Origin: Bradyrhizobium sp. 1
GTDB lineage: Bacteria; Pseudomonadota; Alphaproteobacteria; Rhizobiales; Xanthobacteraceae
Length of the DNA: 64,000 nt
NCBI RefSeq assembly: GCF_023073315.1
Contig: NZ_JADPJH010000014.1
Span: 452,690 to 516,689, forward strand
Reading direction: 5' to 3'
In this document: in pieces, positions 52,965 through 61,411 of the stretch
Numbering within the stretch: position 1 is the stretch's first letter
Layout: each line of letters begins with the position of its first letter
The notes under the pieces: model-generated
Seen by the model: only the letters and a program-made list of their open reading frames with translations
What the model was told of the DNA's origin: nothing
Databases searched by the model: none
Position numbers and translations under genes: made by a program

Positions 52965-53366
52965 CTAGTGCGCAGTCTGCGAGACGGTGCTCGAGTTCGT
53001 TCCGAAGAAGCCGAACTGGAACAGACCCGCGGAATTGCTCTGCGCTGCCGGCGGTCCGAACGAATTCTGGTTGACCTGACTCGCGTTGCTGCCGAAGGCT
53101 ACCTGCGCGGTGGACGACGAATTCTGGACGCCGACCTGGGTCATCGAGCTGCCGTTGTTCAGCCCAATGCTGGTCGTCCCCTGCGCAGCGGTCCCGCTGT
53201 TCACGATGCCCAGCTGGCTCAACGACGCGCTGTTATTCGTCGGCCCCTGCTGCGAGACGCTGGAGCCGTTGATGATGCCGACCTGAACGGTCGTCGACGT
53301 GTTGGCTGCCTGCGCGGCGGACGACAGAGCGAACACGGCGATGGAAGCGAGGAGCAATTTGCGCAT
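52965..53366 (-). CDS. curlin-repeat protein, first gene of the cluster
   Basis: A 133-residue exported protein. The signal peptide ends near AQAAN. Repeats follow: VQVGIINGSSVSQQGPTNN, LSQLGIVN, TSIGLNNGSSMTQVGVQN, VNQNSFG, LFQFGFFGTN, ending NSSTVSQTAH. The repeats are Ser/Asn-rich and somewhat irregular in the middle. It is first in the five-gene leftward operon; the promoter should lie within 53367-53529, next to the end of the FixJ-type regulator gene. Confidence 0.84.
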   Translation of the reverse strand: MRKLLLASIAVFALSSAAQAANTSTTVQVGIINGSSVSQQGPTNNSASLSQLGIVNSGTAAQGTTSIGLNNGSSMTQVGVQNSSSTAQVAFGSNASQVNQNSFGPPAAQSNSAGLFQFGFFGTNSSTVSQTAH

Positions 53367-53529
53367 GGAGTATCCCTTCTGTTCAAGTGTTTGATCAATT
53401 TACAGATGCCGTCTTGGAGGAGCTCGACATCGTGGGATGACTCTGAACCGATTGCGGCCTGCGCGACAGACTGCAGTTCATGCTAATCGGTACGGACTAG
53501 GCGTTGTGCGGCAGGTCGCCACGCGCAGC

Positions 53530-54183
53530 CTAGGCTTGCGACTGTCCCGTACTGCTCCGCGCAGTCTCCTGCCCCATGCTGTCGATCAATTTCACCACTT
53601 CAATCGGCGAACGCAGCTCAAGCTTTCGCATCATCCTGGCGCGATGGACCTTCGCGGTCACCTCGCTGACCCCAAGTCTTGCCGCGATCTGCTTGGCGAC
53701 GAGCCCCTCCGCCATCAGCAGCATGATCTCCCGTTCGCGGGCGGTCAGCCTCTCGACGCGCTGACGTGCTCCGCGCACTGTGTCTTCGCGCTCCATCCGC
53801 CTGCGATCGCGGTCGATGCCGTGCCTGATCGCATCGAGGATCTCCTGTTCGCGGAAGGGCTTTGGCAGAAACTCGACCGCGCCGCGCTTCATGGCCTCGA
53901 CGGAGACACGGACGTCCGAATGGCCGCTGATGAAGACGATCGGTATCGGCACGCCCGATTCAGCGAGCTTGCGTTGAAGCTCGAGCCCGGTCGGCGACGT
54001 GCCGGGAAAGCGGACGTCAAGCACGAGGCATGACGGTCCGCCGGAAAGACTCTCGTTCAGGAACTCGTCCGTCGAGGCAAACAATCTCACCTGGTGCCCC
54101 GTCTCCTCGCAGAGGCTTCCGATCGCGTTTCGTATCTGGATTTCATCATCAACGACATAAACTGTGGCTTGATTTGAAATCAT
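53530..54183 (-). CDS. FixJ-type response regulator
   Basis: A 217-residue two-domain regulator. The receiver (about 6-120) has acceptor Asp56 in CLVLDVRFPG, FISGHSDV and LPKPF. The LuxR-type helix-turn-helix spans about 145-205 (LTAREREIMLLMAEGLVAKQIAARLGVSEVTAKVHRARMMRKL). The ATG at 54183 gives the family start (ATVYVVDDE). No kinase is adjacent. It lies directly upstream of the curlin-repeat operon on the same strand and is the best candidate for its activator. Confidence 0.9.
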   Translation of the reverse strand: MISNQATVYVVDDEIQIRNAIGSLCEETGHQVRLFASTDEFLNESLSGGPSCLVLDVRFPGTSPTGLELQRKLAESGVPIPIVFISGHSDVRVSVEAMKRGAVEFLPKPFREQEILDAIRHGIDRDRRRMEREDTVRGARQRVERLTAREREIMLLMAEGLVAKQIAARLGVSEVTAKVHRARMMRKLELRSPIEVVKLIDSMGQETARSSTGQSQA

Positions 54184-54798
54184 TGCAACAGACTCCCGGA
54201 CCTGGCGCTCGATGATCAAGCAACGAGCCATCCATTGTTCTTGCAAGCGATAACAAGGTGCTTGGAGGCATGCGCGATGACCGGACGAGTCGCATCGGCC
54301 GACCGATGCGAGGTCTTACGGCCAACACGCGCTCAAGACGAGTGAAGACGTTCACATATCTGGCTTCGTGATCCAAGGGAGCTTCGTGATCCAAGCGAGT
54401 TGACGCCGCCAGCTGCGGCGTCACGGCGAGGAGCCGTGTCGGGAATGCGGCGATCAGGCGTCGCGGCCGAGATCTCGCCAGCTGCGTCATGGCGTCGCCA
54501 CTCACGTGCCGACTTGAACGCCGACGGGCAGCCGGTTGGGCCAACCAGACGGGACGTTCAGTCAACTTGTCGAGTTCGATACCGCGCGCGTTTTTTCCAT
54601 ACGCCTCATATGTGTTCCGCGCAAATCACGAAAAGTCGCACCCGCCAACCTTACTTCTGGATCATGGAGCGAACCCGTCCGTCGCACTATCAACGGCGAC
54701 ATACTGTGGACAGGGGCATTACCCTGGATGAAATACAACCATAGCGCGTTATTCGGCATTTCCGCCAACAGTGTCATTTCAAGAAGGCGGGTTTTGAT
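54184..54798. other. divergent intergenic region with an 18-bp tandem repeat
   Basis: 615 bases between the FixJ-type gene and the divergent exporter operon. Small frames exist but none shows the local codon bias. An 18-bp unit starting GCTTCGTGATCCAA occurs twice in tandem (54363-54398, 17 of 18 bases identical). The last 150 bases before 54799 are A/T-richer and probably hold the exporter promoter. Confidence 0.6.
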
Positions 54799-56229
54799 AT
54801 GCGATTTGTGCCAGTCATTGTGCTGTTTGGAACTGCATGCGGCCTCGCCACTATCTACGGCGCGGCACCGGACGTCGTCGCGGGCGCTGCCGGGAGCGCC
54901 GCTGATAGCGCGAGCCGCGCCTATGAATCGACGAGGCGGTTCCTCAAGCCTGCCGGCGGCGAAACCCCGACCTTCGGATCGGATGCGCCCCTGTTCCGCT
55001 ATGCCGCGATCCAGCGCGGCAGCATCGAGCAGACCGTCACCGTCACCGGCGCCCTGCAACCGGTCAAGACCATCGAGGTCGGTTCCCAGCTGTCGGGCCA
55101 GCTCGCCCGGGTCTATGTCGACTTCAACGACACCGTCGGCAAGGACCAGCCGCTCGCCTTGATCGATCCGCGCAGCTTCGCGGCCAAGGTCGACGAGGCC
55201 AAGGCAGCGCTGGCGGTCGCCGACTCCTTCGTCGACATCGAGCGGGCCAAGCTCGATCGCGCCAGGATCGATCTGCAAAACGCCAAAGGCAGCAGGGACG
55301 TGCTCGCCGCCAAGCTCGACAGCGCCCAGGCGGTCAAGGCGTCGGCGCAGAAGACCTTGCAACGCAAGCTGGCGCTCCAGTCGCAAAATGTCGTGGCAAC
55401 GTCGACCGTCGACGACGCGCAGACGGAATTCACCGCGCGCGTGGCCCAGGAGCGCGAGGCCGAAGTCCTCATGTCCCTGAATGCCTACGCCGTCGAGGGC
55501 GCGCAGGCCGACGTCCGCCGGATCGAGGCCGAGCTGGATCAGGCCAGAATGGCGGTGCCGGAGAAGGCCGCCGTCCTTGCGGCGGCCCAGGCCGATCTCG
55601 ACCGCACCGTGATCCGTTCGCCGATCGACGGCGTCGTCGTCGGCAGGTTCGTCAACGAGGGCCAGACGCTCGCGGTCGGCCTCGAATCCCGCACCACCTT
55701 CGTGGTCGCCCACCGCCTGGAAGACATGGAGATTCACGCCCAGGTCGACGAAGCCGATATCGGGCGCATCGCCCCCCGCCAGCGCGCCCATTTCACGGTG
55801 GATGCCTACCCCGACCGCCGCTTCGAAGCCGTGGTGCGGCAGGTCCGCAAGGCGCCGCAGAACCAGCAACACGTCGTCACCTACACCGTCGTGCTGTCGA
55901 CCTCCAATCTCGACGGCGCGCTGCTGCCCGGCATGACGGCTCTGGTGAAGATCGTGATCGAGCGGCAGGACGATGTGCTGAAGGTGCCGCTCGCCGCGCT
56001 GCGTTTCCAGCCGTCTGGCACGCCGCCGGACCCAACGGCCGCGCACGGCGGCGTGTGGGTGCGCACTGCGAGCGGCTCGCTCCAACGCATTGCGGTGACC
56101 GTCGGCGCGGCCGGCACCGAACAGGTCGCGCTCAAGAGCGGAGACCTCGTCGAGGGCAGCCAGGTCGCCGTCGGACAGGCGATCCGGCCGGCCGGCATGG
56201 AATTTCTCGGCATCAGGTTCGGATCATGA
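54799..56229 (+). CDS. MacA/HlyD-type periplasmic adaptor
   Basis: A 476-residue membrane-fusion protein. An N-terminal anchor or signal (about 1-25) precedes the first half of the lipoyl-like domain (QTVTVTGALQPVKTIEVGSQLSGQLARVYVDFND) and a long alpha-hairpin (about 125-265, Ala/Asp/Lys-rich coiled coil). The second lipoyl half (LDRTVIRSPIDGVVVGRFVNEGQTLAVG) and beta-barrel and membrane-proximal domains follow. It joins an ABC exporter to an outer-membrane channel. Its stop overlaps the ATPase start (ATGA). No TolC-like gene is in the window. Confidence 0.9.
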   Translation: MRFVPVIVLFGTACGLATIYGAAPDVVAGAAGSAADSASRAYESTRRFLKPAGGETPTFGSDAPLFRYAAIQRGSIEQTVTVTGALQPVKTIEVGSQLSGQLARVYVDFNDTVGKDQPLALIDPRSFAAKVDEAKAALAVADSFVDIERAKLDRARIDLQNAKGSRDVLAAKLDSAQAVKASAQKTLQRKLALQSQNVVATSTVDDAQTEFTARVAQEREAEVLMSLNAYAVEGAQADVRRIEAELDQARMAVPEKAAVLAAAQADLDRTVIRSPIDGVVVGRFVNEGQTLAVGLESRTTFVVAHRLEDMEIHAQVDEADIGRIAPRQRAHFTVDAYPDRRFEAVVRQVRKAPQNQQHVVTYTVVLSTSNLDGALLPGMTALVKIVIERQDDVLKVPLAALRFQPSGTPPDPTAAHGGVWVRTASGSLQRIAVTVGAAGTEQVALKSGDLVEGSQVAVGQAIRPAGMEFLGIRFGS

Positions 56230-56951
56230 CAACAACCCTGCCCCTCATCAGCCTCCGATCCGTCGGCAGGACCTACCGCACGGACGGGGTCGCGGTCACG
56301 GCGGTACGCAATGTCAGCTTCGACATCGATCAGGGCGAGATCCTCGCCATCATGGGACCGTCCGGTTCCGGCAAGTCCACGCTGATGAACATGATCGGGT
56401 TGCTCGACCTCCCCAGCGAGGGCGCGATCTATCTCGAGGGCGCAAATGTCGCCGACCTCTCGGAGGACCGCAGGTCGACCTTGCGCGCCCGCAGCATCGG
56501 TTTCGTATTCCAGTCCTACAATTTGCTCGCGCGCCACAACGCGGTCGAGAACGTCGCTTTGCCGCTGGTCTATGGCGGCATCGGCCACAAGGAGCGCCTC
56601 GCGCGCGCTGAGCAGAGCCTGGAGGCCGTCGGCATGCTGCACCGGGCCCATCACTTTCCGCGGCAGCTCTCGGGTGGCGAGCAGCAGCGCGTCGCGATCG
56701 CGCGGGCGCTGATCGCTTCCCCGCTGATCGTGCTCGCCGACGAGCCGACCGGCGCGCTCGACAGCCGCACCGGCGCCGAGATCCTGGCGCTGTTCGCCGC
56801 GCTCAACCGCAACGGCCAGACCATCGTGATGATCACGCATGATCCCGGCATCGCGACGCAGTGCCGGCGCACCATCCGCCTGCACGACGGCGAGCTCGTC
56901 AGCGACGAGACACTGTCCCAGCTGCTGCCAAAACGGAGCGCTGTGTCATGA
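56226..56951 (+). CDS. MacB-type ABC exporter ATP-binding protein
   Basis: A 241-residue ATPase of the LolD/MacB group. Walker A is GPSGSGKST, the Q-loop region is FVFQSYNLLARHNAVENVALPL, the signature is LSGGEQQRVAIARALI, and Walker B is LADEPTGALD with the H-loop in MITHDP. In MacB these functions are fused to the permease; here the ATPase and permease are separate genes. It overlaps both neighbours by ATGA, so the three exporter parts are co-translated. Confidence 0.93.
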   Translation: MTTTLPLISLRSVGRTYRTDGVAVTAVRNVSFDIDQGEILAIMGPSGSGKSTLMNMIGLLDLPSEGAIYLEGANVADLSEDRRSTLRARSIGFVFQSYNLLARHNAVENVALPLVYGGIGHKERLARAEQSLEAVGMLHRAHHFPRQLSGGEQQRVAIARALIASPLIVLADEPTGALDSRTGAEILALFAALNRNGQTIVMITHDPGIATQCRRTIRLHDGELVSDETLSQLLPKRSAVS

Positions 56952-58171
56952 CGATGCTCCAGGGTTTTCAGATCGCCCTGCACGCCCTGCGCCTCAATCC
57001 GCTGCGCAGCTTCCTCACCATGCTCGGCATCGTGATCGGCGTCGCGTCTATCGTGACGGTGTTCGCGATCGGATCCGGTGCGCAGCTTCGCCTCCAGGAA
57101 CAGATCCGCTCGATCGGCGCCAACGTGCTGATGATCACGCCCGGCGCAGTCTATCAGGGCGGCGTGCGCCTCAAGGACGGCAGCAAGCTGACGATGACCG
57201 AGAGCGACGTGCAGGCCATCCTCGAACAGATTCCGGAAATCCAGGCCGCGGCCGGCTCGATCGCCGGAACGGCGCAAATCATCCACGAGAGCAAGAACTG
57301 GAACACGACCATCAACGGTACGACGACCGGCCACTTCATGGTGCGGGACTGGCAGCTGGCGACCGGGCGCCATTTCTCCGGCGCCGAAGAGGCTGGCGCC
57401 GGCAAGGTCGTGATCCTCGGAAGCACGGTCGCGCGCGAGCTGTTCGCGCCCGGCGACGATCCGATCGGCGCGCAGATCAGGATCATGAAGGTGCCGCTCG
57501 AAGTGATCGGCGTACTCGATCGCAAGGGCCCGGCGCAGGATGACGTCGCCTTCGTCCCCCTCACCACGGCCAAGCTCCGCTTCCTCGGCAGCGCGAGCAA
57601 CATCAACCGGGATTCAGTCGCCTACATCATCGCCAAGGTGGCCGCGGATGGTCAGATGGCGGGCGCACGAACGGAGATCGAAAGCCTGCTGCGGCAGCGC
57701 CACCGCGTCCCCGCCGGCCAGGACGACGACTTCAAGGTCCAGGACCCGGCCGCCGCCATGGAAGCGCAGCAGGGCGCGATCCGCACCGTGGCGCTCCTGC
57801 TCGTCGCCATCGCCTCGGTCTCGCTGCTCGTCGGCGGCATCAGCATCATGAACGTCATGATCGTGTCGGTCACCGAGCGCACGCGGGAGATCGGAATCCG
57901 CCGCGCGTTGGGCGGACGGATGCGGGATATCCGGCTGCAATTTCTTTGCGAGGCGCTCGTCCTCTGCCTGCTCGGCGGCGCCATCGGCGTTGTCGGCGGC
58001 ATCACGCTTTCGATGACGGTCGCCCGCATGGCCGGATGGATCACCTCGATCGACGGCGAGGCGATCGGCCTTGCCCTCGTTTTCTCGATCGCGACCGGCC
58101 TGATCTTTGGGTTCTATCCCGCCCACAAGGCATCCCGACTCAGCCCGATCGAGGCGCTCAAGACGGAGTGA
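56948..58171 (+). CDS. MacB-type ABC exporter permease
   Basis: A 407-residue permease. The first membrane helix at about 20-45 (FLTMLGIVIGVASIVTVFAIG) is followed by a large periplasmic MacB_PCD domain (about 46-275), then three helices in the FtsX domain (about 285-400: LLLVAIASVSLLVGGISIMNVMIVSVTERTREIGIRRALG, ending PAHKASRLSPIEALKTE). The substrate might be a peptide, lipid or small molecule. Its position beside the curlin genes is suggestive only. Confidence 0.92.
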   Translation: MTMLQGFQIALHALRLNPLRSFLTMLGIVIGVASIVTVFAIGSGAQLRLQEQIRSIGANVLMITPGAVYQGGVRLKDGSKLTMTESDVQAILEQIPEIQAAAGSIAGTAQIIHESKNWNTTINGTTTGHFMVRDWQLATGRHFSGAEEAGAGKVVILGSTVARELFAPGDDPIGAQIRIMKVPLEVIGVLDRKGPAQDDVAFVPLTTAKLRFLGSASNINRDSVAYIIAKVAADGQMAGARTEIESLLRQRHRVPAGQDDDFKVQDPAAAMEAQQGAIRTVALLLVAIASVSLLVGGISIMNVMIVSVTERTREIGIRRALGGRMRDIRLQFLCEALVLCLLGGAIGVVGGITLSMTVARMAGWITSIDGEAIGLALVFSIATGLIFGFYPAHKASRLSPIEALKTE

Positions 58172-58222
58172 GAAGATGCCGGCGGCGGCCACGTCAACCG
58201 GAAAACCAGGGAGGAGCCAGTC

Positions 58223-58540
58223 ATGAGTCCGGATCCTAAGGATTCGATCACACCGACACCGCGCGAACGTGAGCTGATGATGTTGATCGCGCGAGGCCTG
58301 CAGAACAAGAACATCGCCTACGAGCTCAAGATCTCGGAGAACACGGTGCGCGCGCATATCGGCAACATCATGCGCAAATACCGCCTTCAGAACCGGACCC
58401 AGATCGCGATCATCTATGCGCTCAAATCAGCCCCGCTTTCGTTGCGGCGCGACCTGACCAGAAGCCGAGCCAACCCTGCGGCGGTCAAGCCGGCCCAGGC
58501 GCTCGCACAGAATCCGCGGGTGCCGACCGCGCCGGAATAG
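58223..58540 (+). CDS. stand-alone LuxR-type helix-turn-helix protein
   Basis: A 105-residue protein with only a LuxR/GerE DNA-binding domain (about 10-70: TPTPRERELMMLIARGLQNKNIAYELKISENTVRAHIGNIMRKY) and a basic, disordered tail. There is no receiver or ligand domain. GGGAGGAG precedes the ATG. It follows the exporter permease by 51 bases and may be the fourth gene of that operon. It could control the curlin genes or the exporter. Confidence 0.86.
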   Translation: MSPDPKDSITPTPRERELMMLIARGLQNKNIAYELKISENTVRAHIGNIMRKYRLQNRTQIAIIYALKSAPLSLRRDLTRSRANPAAVKPAQALAQNPRVPTAPE

Positions 58541-58564
58541 CGGTCATGGCCACAAGCCCTTGTG

Positions 58565-58597
58565 CAGCCCGTCGGGCAAAACACCCAAGCCCGGGGT
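58565..58597. repeat. second copy of the GGGCAAAACACCC-core repeat
   Basis: Positions 58567-58586 match the minus strand of 22-41 with one difference. It is flanked by G/C-rich half palindromes (AGCCC / AAGCCCGGGG). It lies 25 bases after the LuxR-type gene. Confidence 0.55.
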
Positions 58598-58669
58598 CAA
58601 GAGATAGCGCCCAAAATATTTCTCTTTATTCGAATTCGGATTTTTGTTAGGTCTTGTTCACTCCGGCCC

Positions 58670-59150
58670 AAGGAAGAGGGGCGTATCGCGATCGTCACGA
58701 ACGCGGGCCGGGCGGCGGTGGACGTCAGTCACATCGGCGCGAAGGCTTTCGCAGGGCGGGCAACCGTGAGCGAAGGCGTCGCGCGCACGACCGGTGTGAT
58801 CGGCGTACGGCGAAATCGTGTCGTCCTGGCGCCCGGGGTCTGTGCGCCAAGTCTTGTGGTGATGTGCGACGCCCAGCCGGGCGGGCGCGTCAGCCATCCG
58901 CAAGGCGACGGGGGCAATAGTGCAACGCTCCCCGGGGAGAGCACGACATAAGCCGTTCCAACCATTGCGCAGGGAAGGCCGGGATGCTCCGGTTGCCCTG
59001 TTTCCCGCTGTGCAGTGTAGCGCAATCTACCCATGGCATAGCGGACAATGGGAGCCAGCCGGCTCCCGGCCTTCCCTGCGCCCTCTTTCATTGGAGGGTG
59101 AGGCATCGAGGCAAAACTCGGGCGAAATGCGCCGCGAGAGGGCGAAGGTG
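58670..59150. repeat. long composite intergenic repeat
   Basis: A roughly 480-bp block with an exact 17-bp inverted repeat (GCGCAGGGAAGGCCGGG at 58967-58983, complement at 59065-59081) enclosing about 80 bases. The minus-strand translation resembles a spurious protein I remember as often annotated in Bradyrhizobium and relatives, a sign of a multi-copy element. No copy-number search was possible. The boundaries are approximate. Confidence 0.6.
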
Positions 59151-59168
59151 TGTCTGCGATTGAACAAG

Positions 59169-59334
59169 GTCTCGTGCCCCGGACGCTGCGCAGCGCTTCC
59201 CCGGCGATGCGAAGCATCGTCCGGTGCAGCGGTGCGCTGCAGAGCCGGGGCCCATGCATCAGCGATCCGTGTGGCATCCTGGGTCCCGGCTCTGCGCAGC
59301 AACGCTCGCGCGTTGCACCGCGTCCGGGACACGA
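59169..59334. repeat. dispersed palindromic repeat, copy 2
   Basis: It has the same CTCGTGCCCCGGACGC start, CGTCCGGGACACGAG end and internal motif order as 2449-2592. It is about 20 bases longer, with an insert around 59199-59220 that itself forms a small inverted repeat (GATGCGAAGCATC). Confidence 0.8.
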
Positions 59335-59514
59335 GAGCGACGCCCGACCTCCCCTTCGCCGCCGCACAGTGACGAATCCGTGGAGGGCCGGTCAACTCCT
59401 CATCACTTCTGGATGCCCTTTGGGTCTTGTAACAAAACTGTCATACAGCAAAACTAAACGAAGGCGGGGGCCGCGGTCGCGGCCATTGCCGCCTCACCGT
59501 TAGGAGAGATTTTG

Positions 59515-61371
59515 ATGCGCCGTTCACTGGTGTTGCTGTCCGCCGGACTGACAGTGCTGTCCACCGGACTTGCCTCCGCTGAGAATAACACGCCCCGTAA
59601 CCTGATCCTGTTCATTCCGGACGGACTGCGCGCGCTGAAGGTCACCCCTGAAACGGCGCCTGCAATGGCCGAGGTCCGCGACAAGGGCGTCAATTTCAAG
59701 AACTCGCACTCCCTGTTCCCGACCTTCACCATGGCCAACGGCTCGGCGATGTCGACCGGCCATTATCTCGGCGATACCGGCGTGTTCTCCAACACGATCT
59801 GGACCAATTACACCTCGGTCCCGGCCGGCGACACCGTGGTCCCCTTCATCGAGAATGACGCCGTGCTCGGCGACATCGACGAGCATTTCAAGGGCGACTA
59901 TCTCAACGAGGAAACCATCCTGAAGCTGGCCCGCGACAAGGGATACAGCACCGCAGCGCTCGGCAAGCATGGTCCGACCTACCAATTCGACCACACCGAC
60001 AAGCCCGAGAAGCCCGGCCTCCATTCGATCGTGTTCGACGATGCCACCGGTGGCAAGGTCGGGGTTGCGCTGTCGGACGAGGTGAAGGCGGCACTGACCA
60101 AGGCCGGCCTCCCCGTCGTCACGCCGCCGCGCGGCGACAACTCCAAGGCGGGCGATGCCAAGACGCCCGGCACTGTCGTCGCCAACGTCGCGCAGCAGGC
60201 CTATTTCGCCGACGTCGCCGCCAAGGTCGTGCTGCCGATGTTCAAGGCGCGCAACAAGCCGTTCGTGCTGGTGTTCTGGTCGCGCGATCCCGATGGCAGC
60301 CAGCACAACACTGGCGACAGCCTCAACCAGATCAAGCCCGGCATCAACGGCCCGACCTCGATGGCCGGCATCAAGAACGCCGACGACAATCTCGCCCAGC
60401 TCCGCAAGGCCCTGGACGAGCTCGGCCTCACCGCCACGACCAACATCATGGTCCAGGCCGATCACGGCTTCTCGACCATCTCCAAGGAAAGCAAGACCAG
60501 CCCCTCGGCCAAGCTCAGCTATGACGACACGCCCAAGGACTTCTTGCCGATGGGCTTCCTGGCGATCGACCTCGCGAAAGCGCTCGACCTGCCGCTGTTC
60601 GACCCCAACGACAAGAACGCCGCGATCACCGGCAACGCGCATCCGAAGGCCGGCAATGGCGTGCTCGGCAAGGACCCGACCAAGCCCGATCTCGTCGTCG
60701 CCACCAATGGCGGTTCGGACCTGATCTACCTGCCGAACAAGGACAAGAAGCTGGCGGCAAAGACCATCAACGCACTGCTGGAACAGGACTACGTCTCCGG
60801 CCTGTTCGTCGAGGACTCGCTCGGCCGCTTCCCCGGCACGTTGCCGCTGTCGAGCATCAACCTGCGCGGCAAGGCCGCGACGCCGACGCCGGCGATCGTC
60901 GTCAACTTCCGTTCCTATGCCAGCGATTGCGGCGAGGCGCCGACCAACTGCTCGGTGCAGGTCGCGGACACCGTCCTGCGCCAGGGTCAGGGCATGCATG
61001 GCAGCTTCAGCCGTGGCGACACCATGAACTTCATGGCCGCAATCGGTCCTGACTTCAAAGCCGGCTATGTCAGCGAGACCCCGGTCAGCAATGCCGACGT
61101 CGGCATGACCGCCGCCCAGCTGCTCGGCCTGCGCGGTTCGCAGAACGGCGGCCTCGTCGGCCGCGTGATGTCAGAGGCGCTGCCCAACGGCATCGTGCCG
61201 AAGGCATTCAAGAGCGTGGAGCGGTCGAAGAAGAAGTCCGAGAACGGTCTGGAGACCGTGCTCAACGTGCAGCGCGTCGGCAGCCAGCGTTATTTCGACG
61301 CCGCCGGCTTCCCCGGCCGCACGCTCGGCCTCGAGCCGGACACCGACAAACAAAAAACGGCGGGGAAGTAA
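59515..61371 (+). CDS. exported type I phosphodiesterase (alkaline phosphatase superfamily)
   Basis: A 618-residue protein with a signal peptide (to about residue 23, TGLASAE). The metal site and nucleophile region are LILFIPDGLR and FPTFTMANGSAMSTGHYLGDTGVFSN, with the Thr nucleophile; later metal ligands are in FWSRDPDGSQHNTGDS and MVQADHGFS. The C-terminal part has a pair of Cys (YASDCGEAPTNCSV). It hydrolyses phosphodiester or phosphomonoester bonds in the periplasm. The substrate is unknown. The ATG at 59515 follows TAGGAGAG. Confidence 0.88.
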   Translation: MRRSLVLLSAGLTVLSTGLASAENNTPRNLILFIPDGLRALKVTPETAPAMAEVRDKGVNFKNSHSLFPTFTMANGSAMSTGHYLGDTGVFSNTIWTNYTSVPAGDTVVPFIENDAVLGDIDEHFKGDYLNEETILKLARDKGYSTAALGKHGPTYQFDHTDKPEKPGLHSIVFDDATGGKVGVALSDEVKAALTKAGLPVVTPPRGDNSKAGDAKTPGTVVANVAQQAYFADVAAKVVLPMFKARNKPFVLVFWSRDPDGSQHNTGDSLNQIKPGINGPTSMAGIKNADDNLAQLRKALDELGLTATTNIMVQADHGFSTISKESKTSPSAKLSYDDTPKDFLPMGFLAIDLAKALDLPLFDPNDKNAAITGNAHPKAGNGVLGKDPTKPDLVVATNGGSDLIYLPNKDKKLAAKTINALLEQDYVSGLFVEDSLGRFPGTLPLSSINLRGKAATPTPAIVVNFRSYASDCGEAPTNCSVQVADTVLRQGQGMHGSFSRGDTMNFMAAIGPDFKAGYVSETPVSNADVGMTAAQLLGLRGSQNGGLVGRVMSEALPNGIVPKAFKSVERSKKKSENGLETVLNVQRVGSQRYFDAAGFPGRTLGLEPDTDKQKTAGK

Positions 61372-61379
61372 CCCCGCCG
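61352..61379 (-). terminator. intrinsic terminator of the tail-anchored protein gene
   Basis: On the minus strand an 8-bp stem (CGGCGGGG / CCCCGCCG, 6-base loop) is followed by TTTTTTG. This is a textbook rho-independent terminator for the gene at 61412-61984. It lies within the last codons and stop of the convergent phosphodiesterase gene. Confidence 0.85.
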
Positions 61380-61411
61380 CTCAAATGCGTCCTCGCGAGA
61401 GAGACGGAATT

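Larger units (their letters stand above)
58541..59514. other. gene-free tract composed mostly of repeats
   Basis: 974 bases without a credible gene. In order it holds a short interspersed repeat, an A/T-rich patch (58619-58650), a long composite repeat and the second copy of the palindromic repeat at 2449. The last 100 bases probably carry the promoter of the phosphodiesterase gene. Open frames here lack the local codon pattern. Confidence 0.75.

Noticed and set aside
58729..59367. 212-codon minus-strand open frame in the repeat tract
   Set aside because: It lies entirely within repeats and resembles a spurious repeat-derived protein; codon use does not match the neighbours.
59524..60999. 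491-codon open frame antisense to the phosphodiesterase
   Set aside because: Shadow of a gene with clear catalytic motifs.
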